Source of the DNA: Dipteris shenzhenensis
Lineage: Eukaryota; Polypodiophyta; Polypodiopsida; Gleicheniales
DNA: 64,000 bases
NCBI GenBank assembly: GCA_047967505.1
Contig: CM106538.1
Reading direction: 5' to 3' (one strand)
Shown here: positions 43,550 to 54,614 of the stretch, piece by piece
Position numbering within the stretch: the first letter of the stretch is position 1
Layout: each line of letters begins with the position of its first letter
Made by a program: the position numbers and the translations under genes
The notes under the pieces: generated by a model
What the model saw: the letters and a program-made list of their open reading frames with translations, nothing else
What the model was told of the DNA's origin: nothing
Database searches by the model: none

Positions 43550-44339
43550 GAAGCAAGTGAGGAAAAGTAAACAAACCAAAAAAAGCAAGCAAGAAAAAGT
43601 GAGCGAGCCAAAAAAAAAAAAGAAAACAAATGAATAATAGATTGACAAATCCTTATTTTAGCAACTGTCTAAGTTCTTCAAAAGTCCATGAGAGAGTTGG
43701 ACCTATGTCATTGCCAAGGCATCATTAGTAAAGACGCACCCTATCTTCACTCACTTTTAAAAACTCATTCAATTTTTTGTAATCCTCCATAGTCAAGTTC
43801 TCTCTCTCCACCACCATAAGTGAGATCACCAATGAAATCTTCCACATAAGTCAAAATTTTCATAGGACTTTTTGAATGGAATAGTCCAAATTACATGCAT
43901 GTCCAAATGCTTGGTTTTTGAAACTCTATTCACTCTTGGAACAAAACCCATGTTTTTTTGTTTGCAAAAAAAGCCTCCCTAATGAATCACTTTTACATCC
44001 CACCAATCCAACAAAATCTACAGATTAAGTACATCCCTTTCTTTAAAATGAATTAAATTCCAAAACAAATAATATTTGCTTATATAAATCAATGGTAGAA
44101 TCCAATAGACAACATATTGACATGGTCCCTATTAGGTAAACTTTCCTAGTGAGGTGGGCATTCCTCCTATATGCTTAATTTACTAAGGGAATCATAGGTT
44201 AGCTAGGACACAGTCATCACCTCTAAGCCCTAGGATGAAATCGATTGAAATTACCTATATGTGCGAAGGAGTACATATGCTAGTGAGTGCTTGTGATACA
44301 ATCTAGTCCTAACTATGGAAGACTTGGGGCCCCCAAATA
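43550..44339. other. Spacer; possibly the 3' end region of gypsy E
   Basis: The first 70 bp are A-rich (runs of A near 43610). No coding motif is seen until the end of the gypsy pol gene at about 44340. A 3' LTR of E would be expected here but was not recognised. Confidence 0.45.
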
Positions 44340-44892
44340 TTCATTATTGTCGGGGATGGCTTGCATGTTGATGTAGTAGTGCTTCAATCAGCTCCCGTTT
44401 ATTGTTGTTGTGAACTAGACTCCATCTAGTGTTTCTAGCAGCACAACTCCAATGGGATTTATTAATTTGACTCTATAAGGTCCTTGACCTAGAAATTTGA
44501 GCTTGCCTCTATGGGCTTTGGTATTGTACAACAAAACCAGGTCACCTTCCTTGATGTCTTTGTCTTTGAGGTTTCTATCAAACCATGCCTTCCTTCTTTA
44601 TTTTTCTTATGTCATGGCATGGTAAGAAACTAATCTGGTCTCTGTATACTTCTCTAATTGGTAGAGTCTTTCTTTCAGCAATGCATGATCTCCCATACGT
44701 TCTTGTACTGCTATGCATAGACTGAGTATTACAAATTCTAGTGGGACCATAGCTTCAAAGCCGTACACCAATTGAAAAGGTGTATTTCATGTACTGACAT
44801 TGAGTGTGGTTCGGTATGCCCATGAGGTTGCATTTAGTTTCTCTATCCAATCAGAACACTTTGGTTCTACTACCTTGGTGAGAACAATGCAT
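44340..44892 (-). pseudogene. pol: Gypsy integrase C-terminus (element E, downstream part)
   Basis: On minus, after the D insertion, the frame reads TKVVEPKCSDWIEKLNATSWAYRTTLNVST, the conserved end of the Ty3/gypsy integrase core (normally ALWAYRT...STG.TPF.LVYG). Frameshifted sequence then contains LVYGFEAM-like, GDLVLLYN-like and PYRVKLI.PIGVVLLETLDG, a usual C-terminal gypsy integrase module. It ends near 44340. Several stops are present. It joins the part at 52078-52801 when D is removed. Confidence 0.8.
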
Positions 44893-44897
44893 AATAT
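44893..44897. other. Target-site duplication of D, left copy
   Basis: AATAT, repeated at 52073-52077. Confidence 0.9.
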
Positions 44898-45156
44898 TGA
44901 AAAAATATGAAGAGGGGAGAGGAGAAGAGTGGAGATGAGGAGAGAGGGCACAGCTAGAGAGCACACCACAAATGACTAATTGTACACTAGATTTAGTTGA
45001 AAAAATAGAATATATACAAGCCCATTTAGGGTTAGGGTTAGGGGATCTAACCCTTTCCTTTATAGCACTCTATAACGTTAGTGCTATATGCACATATGAT
45101 CACGTGATGGTGCTATGCACACATGATCACATGATGTTGAGCGTGAACTCTCAACA
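44898..45156 (-). repeat. 3' LTR of D
   Basis: 259 bp; on minus it begins TGTTGAGAGTTCACGC and ends with a slightly altered TTTTTTCA. The polypurine tract TGAGGGAAGG lies at 45157-45166. Confidence 0.93.
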
Positions 45157-45239
45157 CCTTCCCTCAAGATCAACATCATGAAGTAGGTCTTCCCTCAAGA
45201 TGATGATTCTGGGGAATCTAAGAAGGACTGAGCATTACA

Positions 45240-48200
45240 TTCCATCACACCCCTTTAATGGGAATGTCCTTCCTCTGCGTCAAACCAAGAGCTAGTCGGT
45301 GTTTCTAGAATAGCTCTTTATCGAGTGGTTTGGTAAAGATGTCTGCAACATTCTCTTTGCTATCACAATGCTGCAGAGTGATGTCACCAAGTAACACTCT
45401 TTCTCTGATGAAGTGCTCTCTCACATCAATGTGCTTTGTCCTAGAGTGATATATTGGATTTTTGGCCAATGCTTGAGCCGATTAATTATCACAGTATATT
45501 GTTGTTGGCTTTGACTCATCAAAGTAATCTGTTTCTGACAATAGTCTTCCGAGCCATATAGCCTCACATGCACCTGTAGTGAGTGCTCTATATTTTGCTT
45601 TAGTCGAAAACAAAGAAACATTTGGTTGTTTGTTCGACAACCATGATATAGCACCTTGACCAAGGAAAAATGCATATCCCTGTGTCGATCTCCTGGTCTC
45701 ATGATCTCTAGCATAGTCACCGTCACAGTATCCATGCAACCGTGGATGACTTCCTCTGTATTCTATCCCAAAATGTCTTGTACCTCTGATGTATCTCAAG
45801 ACTCTTTTGGTTGCATTCCAATGAGACTGTTTTGGATTTGCCATAAACTGTGCTTAGAGTGAGCTTACTACATAACAAATATCTGGCCGTGTTATTGTCA
45901 GATATATAAGAGATCAGATGAGCTGCCTATAGTATCTGTCATTGACTGTAGGCTTTTCTGAATCTTTAGTAAGTTTCAAACTCTGTTCCATGGGAGTGGC
46001 TGCAATCTTGCAATCTGCCATATGAAATTTCTTCAGGAGACTGTCAACATACTTGAGCTGACTCATGAATGTGCTATCTGAATCTCTCCAGTTTTCAATT
46101 CCAAGACAATAGTGCATAAGTCCAAGATCTTTCATGTTGAACTCTGCAGATAAGTCTTGTTTCAATTTTCTGATGAAGCTATCCTTGCTTCATGTCACAA
46201 TCAGATCATCTACGTACAAAAGTGCAATAGTAATGTCTTCCCCTTGAACTTTGTAGTAGAGAGTACGATCTGCATTGGATTTCATGTATCCCAGATCAGC
46301 AAAATACTTGTTGATTCTGCTGTACCAACTTCTCGGTGCTTGCTTTAAGTCGTAGAGACTTTTCTTGAAATGGCAAACCTTTTTCTCCTTTCCTGGTTCA
46401 ACATAACTTGCTGGTTGTTGCGTGTAGACTTCCTCGTCTAGATAACCATTGAGAAATGCATTCTTGACATCAAGCTGATACACATTCCATTTTCTAAGTG
46501 TCGCTAGTGATATCAAGAATCGTATGGAATCCATCTTTGCTACTGGACCATAAGTCTCATCATAGTCTTGACCATATTGTTGTGCAAATCCTTTTGCAAC
46601 TAATCTGGCTTTATATCTTTGAATACTGCCATCTAGATTGTACTTCACTTTGTATACCCATTTGTTGGCTATGGCCTTCTTTCGTGGTGGAAGGTCGCAT
46701 AATTCCCAAGTGTTATTTTTATACAAAGCATCCATTTCTTCATTCATAGCAGTTTGCCATTCTGGCTTGTCTACTACATCTTCGAAGTACACTGGCTCTT
46801 CTGTAGCCATGATGGTAGTCATAAGAGCATAGTTGGTGGTTTCCAACTAAATTGCTTTGCCTTTGTGAGCATATGTCAATCTGGCTGGTGGTCTGCTTTC
46901 CCTAGTAGACCGTCTGAGCTATTGTGGCTCTGCTTGGGGTGTTGCTAGCAATTCTTGCTCTTCTTCATCAACCTGTTCTATAGATGACTGTGAAGTCAAT
47001 GCTTCTATCTCCTGTGTAGGTGAGGTTTTCCATTCTGATTCCTCATCAAAGGTTACATCTCTGGAGATAATAACCTTGCGGTTGATGGGATCATACAATT
47101 TGTATGCTTTGCTTTTTTCACTGTAGCCAACCATGATGCATTTGTGTGACTTTGCATCCAATTTCCTGCGATGATCATCATGTATGTGGGCATATGCTAT
47201 GCAACCAAATATGCGGAGATGCCCAATGCGTGGCTTGTGTCCAGTGACTGCTTCATAAGGAGTCATACCTTGTATCGGTTCAATAGGAAGCCGATTAAGC
47301 AAGTAGTTAGCTGTAGCTATTGCCTCTGCCCAATACTGATTCGGAAGATGCTTTTCACTTAGCATTGCTCTAGCACTGTCTGCTAAAGTCCCATTCTTCC
47401 TTTCAGCTCTTGCATTCTGCTGAGGAGTATCTACACATGTAAATTGTCTTCGAATGCCGTGATTTTTTCAAAAGTTCATGAATGCTAAAGACATGTATTC
47501 ACCTCCTCTATCTAATCTCATGATCTTGATCTTTCTACCTGTTTGGTTTTCTACCATGGCTTTGAATTCTTGAAATGTGGAAAACACTTCAGATTTCTCT
47601 TTCAAAAAGTAGACCCAACAATATCTGCTGCAATCGTCGATGAAGGTCAAGTATTAAAGTGAACCATTGATGCTGCGGGTCTGGGCATAACCCCATACAT
47701 CTGTATGTATCAAATCAAGAATACCTCGTGTACGAGAGGTACTTCTGACAAAGTTGGTTTGCTTTTGTTTGCCGAAGCAGCATGCTTCACAAACTTTTCC
47801 AAGAAACTGTAGCTTCGGAATCCCAATTGCCATATTCTGATTCCTAAGGTCTAACAAGTACTTGAAGTTGACATGACCATATCTCTTGTGCCATTTTGCA
47901 GATAGTGGAATCTGTTGCATTTGAGCTGACATGGCATGCTCATCTGGTACTGTAGCTAGCATTCTGTATAAGTGTCCTTCCTTGACACCTTTTGCTACTA
48001 GCTGACATCTTTTGGATTTGGTCTTTGATAGTGCATTCATCACCGTCGAAGATGACTTTGTAATTGTGTTCCGTCATTTGACCTATTGACAAAAGGTTCT
48101 TGCTGAGCTTCGAAACATAGAGCACATCTTTGACTAATCCTTTTGTACCAGTGAAGTTGTTCATAGGGATAACACATGTCCCTTGAACTGGATTCGGTGT

Positions 48201-48340
48201 ATTGTCTGCTGTGTAGATGACATTCTTCTGACCTTCTAATGGTTTCATCTCTGTGAACCATTCCTAATGATTTGTCATATGAGATGATGCACCGCTATCG
48301 ATGTAACAAGGATCTTGTTCCACTTGGTCGACTTGATAAC
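45240..48340 (-). pseudogene. pol: Copia pol of D (protease, integrase, RT, RNase H)
   Basis: In order on minus: protease site YIDSGASSHMT (about 48300), a GAG-pre-integrase region (WHKRYGHVNFKYLLDLRNQ, CEACCFGKQ), integrase core ([15 protein letters not shown], a Glu in QQNARAERKNGT), integrase C-part (RIFGCIAYAHI, KCIMVGYSEKSKAYKLYDP), RT (KWVYKVKYNLDGS, LDVKNAFLNGYLDEEVY, KKSLYDLKQAPRSWY, LLYVDDLIVT) and RNase H (YCDGDYARD, SNKQPNVSLFSTKAKY, YCDN, HSRTKHIDVREHF, NVADIFTKPLD). Stops fall near 47650, 46850, 46190, 45910, 45845 and 45481, and one pair of frameshifts lies near 48370 and 48040. All catalytic boxes are still readable. Confidence 0.95.
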
Positions 48341-48368
48341 TGTAATCCTCTTTGGGATTGAAATCAGT

Positions 48369-48396
48369 GTCTAGGTGCACTTGTCTAGGTGCACTG
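48369..48396. repeat. 14-bp tandem duplication causing a frameshift
   Basis: GTCTAGGTGCACTT is followed by GTCTAGGTGCACTG. The 14-base gain shifts the frame between the gag and protease parts of D. Confidence 0.8.
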
Positions 48397-49522
48397 TATC
48401 AGACTGATGCAATTCCTCGCTTGCAAGAAACATATTTCCATGTTCATTTGCAAAATGACTGTGACTAGAATGTCCACCACGATGATTTCCTCTACCTCGG
48501 GAATTCCCTCGATTACTACTGCTTTGACTGCCTTGGTCGTACTGCTTCTTGCGGCAATCTCTTTCGTAGTGTCCAAACTTGTGACAGTAGTTGCACTGAA
48601 TGTTTGACACATTGGTGGATGCATTCCCTCGTCCTTGAAATCTTCCCCGATTGGAATGATTTCCTCTTTGCTTATTCTGATGTTGCTGAGGATGATGCTA
48701 ATGCTGACTTTGATTTTGTTGATGATGACCACTTTTCTGGTATGATCTACCTCTGCCTCTGCCTCTGCCTCTGCCTCTGCTTCTGTCTGAAGCTGTGAAT
48801 GCCTGATCATTAGAATGACCTTTACGTGCTTGAATGGCTTGAGTCCTAAGTTCTTCACCAAGTAGAACTGACTGAAGTTCTTCCAGTGTCAAAATTTGCC
48901 GTTGGATGGCAATACTCTGGACTAGATTCTTGTATCCCTCTCCTAGTCCATTCAGGATTACTTGAACCATTTCTACGGGGTTCATAGTCTCTCCTGCTAC
49001 TGCAAGTTGATTGTTGTAGTCTTTTATGCGGAGTACATAAGCATGACTGGTTTCACTGCTGTTGCAGAAACTCTGGTTGATTTTGTTTCTTAGTGTGAGA
49101 ATCCTAGATGTGTTCTTGGACTCGTAGAGAGCTGCGAACATATCCCATGCTTCTTTTGATGTTTTGACTATGTTGAGCTATCCTAGCATGACATCTTGCA
49201 CATTCTACTTGATCAGGTGATAGGCATACTTGTCTTTCTTATCCCATTCTGCTTGAGCTCGGGCAATGGCAGGATCTGCTACTGGTTCGAAAACTGTTTG
49301 TGTAGTTGTAGATCCCAATGTAGATCCCATTCCTGATGTTGTGACAACAGATGGAGTAGAGCTACTGGTAGCTGGATCGTCCAATGGTCTAGGTGTAGAC
49401 CCATCGACATACTCCCATTTGTCCTGAAGCATAAGAATGGTCTCCATTCGGTATTTCCATGTACCGTAATTGGAGTTGTCTAACTTAACAGATGCCTCCA
49501 GATTGAGGTTGCTAGTCGACAT
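48371..49522 (-). pseudogene. gag: Copia gag of D
   Basis: It starts at an ATG at 49522 (MSTSNLNLEASVKLDNSNYGTWKYRME). It shows the gag N-terminal pattern, then after stops near 49204 and 49185 the core AWDMFAALYESKNTSRILTLRNKINQSF. Next come an Arg-Gly repeat (RGRGRGRGRGR, about 48780-48745, nucleic-acid binding) and a CCHC knuckle CNYCHKFGHYERDC (about 48595-48554). A further stop lies near 48698. The frame is broken at 48371 by a 14-bp duplication just before protease. Confidence 0.92.
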
Positions 49523-51815
49523 GGTGCAAGAAATGTACTCAAAAGTGTTGTGAAGATCTCTATATGAATCAACTGCAAATACACTGACTATGCCAAATGA
49601 AATCTCTGAACCGTCAGTGAAGATAGAACTGCAGTATATAAAATCTGATTTGAATTACAAGGCTTGTGGCAATGATGCCGGGAATAGCCAAGAGGCTTTA
49701 CAAGGCTAAAATGATGTGCACGATGCCATGAGATAGTCGAATAGGCTTTACAATGGTGGCATGTGTGTGTGAAATCAAATGCTATCTGCCCACTGAATCA
49801 ATCTGCAATGCCTCTGTACTCTAAAGTCTACTCATTGAACTGATGAACGTAAGGTTTCAGGTAATGTAATGATGTGAAACCGTATGTGAGCATATGGACT
49901 AACTCCGAGTAGGTACTAGTCGGGAATTTCGGGCATGGCTTAGATTGGCAACTTGGGAAAATTCAAAGCATCCCCTCTATGGTGATCTAGTCTACTCTGT
50001 TCTAGATCTAAACCAACCGTCGATCGATGAAAGGACAACAAATAATTTCTTTTCTTTTGTTCTTTTTAAGTGCTGGGTCAGATGTGTCGATGTAGAGGCA
50101 AAAGTGCGTGAAGGAAGTGGTTTTGGCAATGAGGCTCAAATGTGAGTGTAACTTGCACTGAAATGTGAACCTGATGTGATGAGCACGTAGAGCACAAAAA
50201 AACGAGCGACTTTCCTTTTTGGAGCGCCCTCAAATTCTTCCTGGATCAAGAGATATGACTTGATCTAAGTGGAGGGGCAAAAGGAGTGCAAATGTGCTCA
50301 ATGATGATGTGTCATTGTGAGTCACATGCAGTGATGATGTGGCACTGTGCTTAGCAAGAGGTGTGCTAGTGAAGCTCTGTGCTGAGGTGGCAGAGGTGAT
50401 GTGGCAGTGATGACATGGCTTGATGATGTGGCACTATGATGTGGCTGATGATGTGGCCTGATAACGTGATGATGTGGTAATCGATGATGTGTCAGCTGAC
50501 GTGGCTGTCAGTGATGATGTGGTAGTCGGTGATGTGACAGCCTCATGGGACTGCTGATGTGTCAGATAAAATGATGTGGAGGTTGGAGATAAGGTGCCAC
50601 GTGTCCAGCTGTGGATCAACCAGTTAACCCAAGGTCATCTTCACCGAACCCTGGTTCTATCCTATCTGCCACGTGTTTGACTGCTGGGCATCAGAATCTT
50701 TGGAAGATTTTGATGGAATATTTTAGATTCCATCGTCTTCTCCGTTTACTGGTTGACGAAAATCGTGCATGAGCTATCAATGGGCTGCACTGATGAGACG
50801 GAGCTGTTGCAGGAGAGTCGAGGCGAATGGCTTGCGAGGGGCTCATTGGCGAATGGTGCTGTGTTTGTGCGGGCTTTGGCTGTCGAGCTTGTTGGCTGTG
50901 AGGCTACAGGTCCACCATTGTGTGGAACTCAATGATGGAGCCACAGGAGCCGCACAAGCTTGTAGGAGCAGGAGGTCTGGAGAGGCTTTATTGGAGGTTG
51001 CTGCTCGTTGCTATGGGAGTGCTGATGGAGCCGCGTCAGGAGACATGCTTGGAGTCATTGGCCTTAGAGAGGCATTGGCCTTAGAGCTGCTATTGCTACT
51101 ACTGGCCTTTATGAGCCGCTTGAACTTGGGAGCTGGCAGGAGATTTCAGAGGAGTCGCTCGCGTTGCAGCTGTGGCGCCATTGACGATGCTATAACTTAC
51201 AAGTGCTGTAGTTGGTGACCCGTCCCCATCTGAGCAGGTGCTTGGGCACTGTTAGAGTTGTAGAGGTGCTTGTAGGAGACCTAGAGGAGCCATAGATAGA
51301 GTAGTCTTTGATTAAGAGCTGGCCATAGATGCTCAACTACCTTCGAAGCTGTAGAAGGTCGAAGTAGGTAGGCTATGGCAGCTAAGAAGTCGATTTGCCT
51401 CAATCGAAGGCTTGGACCACTATCTTGAAGTTCATGTTGTCATGGTTGTAGGAAGCTTTTAGGAGCTTTAGTCAAGTAGTTTCAAAAGATCTCTTTCTCC
51501 CTCATAAGCTCACAAGTACCTCTGTTTCTCTCTCACACAAGCTCTTGTAAGAGCTGAGATCTTTTTTCTCACAAGAAGCAATGAACCAAATGAATAAAGG
51601 GAGCTCTCTTCAAGAAACTCTCACAAATCTCTCGAAGGAGATGAACGGAAATCTCTCTCGAAATGGACGGAATTTTCTCTATCACTCAAATGAATTGATG
51701 AAAATTCTCTCAACGGAAGTGAACGGAAGAAACACACACTCACTCAAGAGAACTCTCAATCTCACAATCTCTCTCACACTCTCAAGAATCACAATGCCTC
51801 AGCGGAAGGCAAGGG
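49523..51815 (-). other. Long untranslated leader of D
   Basis: About 2.3 kb between primer site and gag. The stretch 49768-51300 is shared with D-prime (15941-17570). It contains many GATGATGTGGC-like words (about 50310-50560) and CCACGTGTCC/CCACGTGTTT words near 50600-50680. The part next to the primer site, rich in GAGAGATTTCCGTTC-like words, is shared with D-prime and F. No protein is supported. Confidence 0.8.
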
Positions 51816-51828
51816 AGCTTTGATACCA
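51816..51828 (-). promoter_or_regulatory. Primer-binding site of D
   Basis: TGGTATCAAAGCT on minus, one base different from the usual TGGTATCAGAGC of D-prime and F. Confidence 0.9.
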
Positions 51829-51975
51829 TGACAAAATATGAAGAGGGGAGAGGAGAAGAGTGGAGATGAGGAGAGAGGGCACACCAGAAATGACTAGTTG
51901 TACACTAGATTTAGTTGAAAAAATAGAATATATACAAACCCATTTAGGGTTAGGGTTAGGGGATCTAACCCTTTC

Positions 51976-51983
51976 CTTTATAG
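51976..51983 (-). promoter_or_regulatory. TATA box of the D LTR
   Basis: CTATAAAG on minus, conserved in all four D-family LTRs. Confidence 0.65.
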
Positions 51984-51998
51984 CACTCTATAAGGTTA

Positions 51999-52052
51999 GT
52001 GCTATGCACATATGATCACGTGATGGTGCTATGCACACATGATCACATGATG
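51999..52052 (-). promoter_or_regulatory. 27-bp tandem repeat in the D LTR promoter region
   Basis: Two units on plus (51999-52025 and 52026-52052), each GTGCTATGCACA(T/C)ATGATCAC(G/A)TGATG. The outer unit contains the G-box CACGTG inside a palindrome TGATCACGTGATC-like word. It lies upstream of the TATA box in the sense direction, the place for enhancer repeats. Confidence 0.7.
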
Positions 52053-52077
52053 TTGAGCGTGGACTCTCAACAAATAT

Positions 52078-52801
52078 TTTATTGGTGGATTCAGCTTGTC
52101 CATTCCCTTAGGGGTAGTAAGGTGTGATATTTTTTATGGATCACCATAAAGCCAGACAAGACGTCTTGGATGACCTCATTGACAAAATTTGTGCCTCTAT
52201 CTGACACAATTTCAATGGGACATCCAAATCAGGTGATCACATTCTCGTACAAGAACCTTGCTGTGATTCTGGCATCTGCCTTTCTAACTGCTTTAGCTTC
52301 AGCCCATTCGGTAACGTAATTAATGGCCACAATGATGTAGTGTGCCTGTGTTCCCTTTGCTGCTAGATGGATGGGACCCACAAAATCAATCCTACATATT
52401 TCAAAGGGTTTTTGTACAATGACTTTTGTTAGGGGATTGAAGTCTTTGTGTTGTGGTTTAGTAGCTCGTTGGCATACATCATAGCTTTTGACATATTCAT
52501 AGGCATCTGACCAAAGTGTTGGCCACCAATATCCTACGAGAAGGACTTTTCTTGCTATTGCTTCCCCTTGGAAATGTCCACTTGCAATCCCTTCATGTGC
52601 TTCACTAAGGATTGGCATGATCTCATGTGGCATCACACATCTCCTTAAAACCTGGTCCTTGCCCATCTTGTATAGTTGTCCTACAATGAGTTGATAGGGT
52701 GCAGCTTTGAGAATTAGTTTCCCAGCATCCATTGCTTTCATTTCAGGAGGTGGTCTTCCTACCATTAAGTACCCAATGATGTTTGCACACCAATCAGGCA
52801 C
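52078..52801 (-). pseudogene. pol: Gypsy integrase N-part and core start (element E)
   Basis: The frame contains the integrase zinc-binding region (SEAHEGIASGHFQGEAIARKVLLVGYWWPTLWSDAYEYVKSYDVCQRA) and the core start EICRIDFVGPIHLAAKG, YVTEWAEAKAVRKADA and FLYENVIT. After a stop near 52228 scraps of GCPIEIVSDRGTNFVNE (second Asp) follow up to the D insertion at 52077. The first Cys of the HHCC finger is a Tyr here (KSYDVC), so the finger is defective. Confidence 0.88.
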
Positions 52802-52914
52802 ATCATCTATTTAATATAATTTGGAATCGGGAAAGTCATCTTCTATTCCTTCTGGCTCTTCTCCTATCCTCAATAGTGACATGTGATCCGCAATGAAATG
52901 TTGAGCTCCTTTTC

Positions 52915-54614
52915 TCACCATGATTTTGAAATTGAATTCTTGTAGTAGTAGAAGCTAGTGATTTGGCCTATGATACATGGCCGATTCACAAGATATAAGG
53001 CTTGATGATCTTTATAGAAGATAAAGTCAGTAGTAATCAATAGATAGTGTTGAAATTTCTTCACACTGTAGATCATTACCAAGTCTTCTCTTTTTGTTGT
53101 GGTGTAATTCACCTCTGCATCATTTAGCTGTCTGCTTGCAAAGTACACTGGGTAGTCTTTGTTGTGTTTGCCAAGTTGACATAACACACTCCCTACTACA
53201 TAATTGGAACCATCATTATGTACATGAAATTATATGTCCCAATTTGGTGCCATTAGAATAGGCCCGGCTGTGGTCAATCTCCACTTGAGGGTTTCGAATG
53301 CTTGTTTGCATTCGTCTATCCAAATGAAGTTGACTAGGATCTTATATAGGGGCCTTGCAATCATGGCATACCTTAGTATGAATCTTCTATAGTATCCGGC
53401 ATGTCCCATGAAGACTTGGACTCCCTTGGCATTTAATGGGGGGGGAAGTTCCATGATGATCTTTATTTTGTCCATGTCAGTTGCAATCCCATGTCGAGAG
53501 ACTATGTGTCCCAAGACTTACTCCGTGTGTGACTAGGAATTGGCATTTTAGGATTCAAAGAGATTCCATACTCCCGGCATTTTTAAAGGACTTCTTCAAG
53601 GCATTTCAAGTGATCCTTTTTTTCTGAGTGTACACACAAGTCATCGAGGAAGAGTTGTAGAAACTTGTTGAGAAATTCCTTGAAGGTGGTGTATATTAAC
53701 CTTTGAAAAGTAGATGGGGCATTGCATAAGCCAAATGGCATGAGTCTATATACAAAAATGCCCCATTCTGTGGCAAAAGTTGTCTTTTTTTGATCTTGAG
53801 GTACAAATTGTACTTGGTTGTACCTATCGCTGAACCCATCCAAGAAGCTATACACTTCAGATCCCGCTACCCTTTCTAAAACTGTTTTAGTCAATGGTAG
53901 TGGATAATGATCTCTGATTGTTGCTGCGTTGACGTTCTTAAGATTCACACATATTCTAAGCTTCTTGTTTTTCTTAGGAACAATCACATTGGTGACACCC
54001 AATTGGTATGCTCAATCTCATAAATGAAACCAGCATCCAATAATTTTTCTAGTTCTTCATAAACATGGGTGCCATACTTGGCATTTGTCCTATAAGGTCC
54101 GCATACCTTTGGTTTGGATCCTTCCCTTATTGGTATGGTATGTAGTGCAACTTATGGGGAAATCCCTTTCATTTCTTTGTGGGACCAAGCCATGCAATCT
54201 CTATATTCCATCAGCAATGCTTTCAATTCTTTTTATTCTTCTAGAGTGAGTTGTTTGCCGATGTATACAGGTTTTTTCTTCTTCTCTGTCCAAGGCAAGA
54301 TTCAGTTTCCTTGTCTTGGCTGGTCCATAAACTGGGGTATCCTCAATATTCTCTATTTATGTGAGCTCTGATTCCCTGACTGGCCTAGGCATTTCTATTG
54401 TTGCTCCTCCCCTATTGTAGTTTTTGAAGTAATTGGGAACTTCCCTTAGGCCTACATGGCACGTTGAAGTGCTTGCTTGGCTACTAGCTCCACTAGAAGA
54501 TATTTGGTCCAATTCACCTGTGTTCCCTTGTTCTTCGTTTTTGTTACTATTCACCATTTCACTCTTCATTCTCACATTGGGTTTGAAATTTCTGGCTTTT
54601 TGCTTTGTGAGACC
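52915..54614 (-). pseudogene. pol: Gypsy RT and RNase H (element E)
   Basis: From 54614 downward: a linker (TGGATTIEMPRPVRE-like region to 54357), a frameshifted stretch matching the usual gypsy pre-RT segment (MAWSHKEM-like, near 54170), then RT (VTNVIVPKKNKKLRICVNLKNVN, DHYPLPLTKTVLERVAGSEVYSFLDGFS, TTFATEWGIFVYRLMPFGLCNAPSTFQR, LQLFLDDLCVHS, where FLDD replaces the usual YLDD), the thumb region GHIVSRHGI and GHAGYYRRFI, and RNase H (VYFASRQLNDAEVNYTTTKRE, KDHQALYLVN). Frames change near 54000, 53550 and 53200. Ty3/gypsy; the lineage is not assigned. Confidence 0.9.

Larger units (their letters stand above)
44898..52072 (-). mobile_element. Copia element D, full length
   Basis: D runs on minus for about 7.2 kb, with LTRs at 52072-51829 and 45156-44898 and the duplication AATAT outside. 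From its 5' end: primer site, a leader of about 2.3 kb, gag, protease, integrase, RT, RNase H, polypurine tract. Coding stays mostly in one frame with scattered stops and a few frameshifts, so it is a relatively recent but inactive copy. It inserted into the integrase gene of gypsy E. It is the only copy here of its family that still carries gag and pol. Confidence 0.95.
51829..52072 (-). repeat. 5' LTR of D
   Basis: 244 bp, on minus TGTTGAGAGTCCACGC...TTTTGTCA. It is followed outward by AATAT (52073-52077). Confidence 0.94.

Noticed and set aside
46498-46948. Plus-strand frames across the RT of D
   Set aside because: They are shadows of the minus-strand RT, which has clear motifs.
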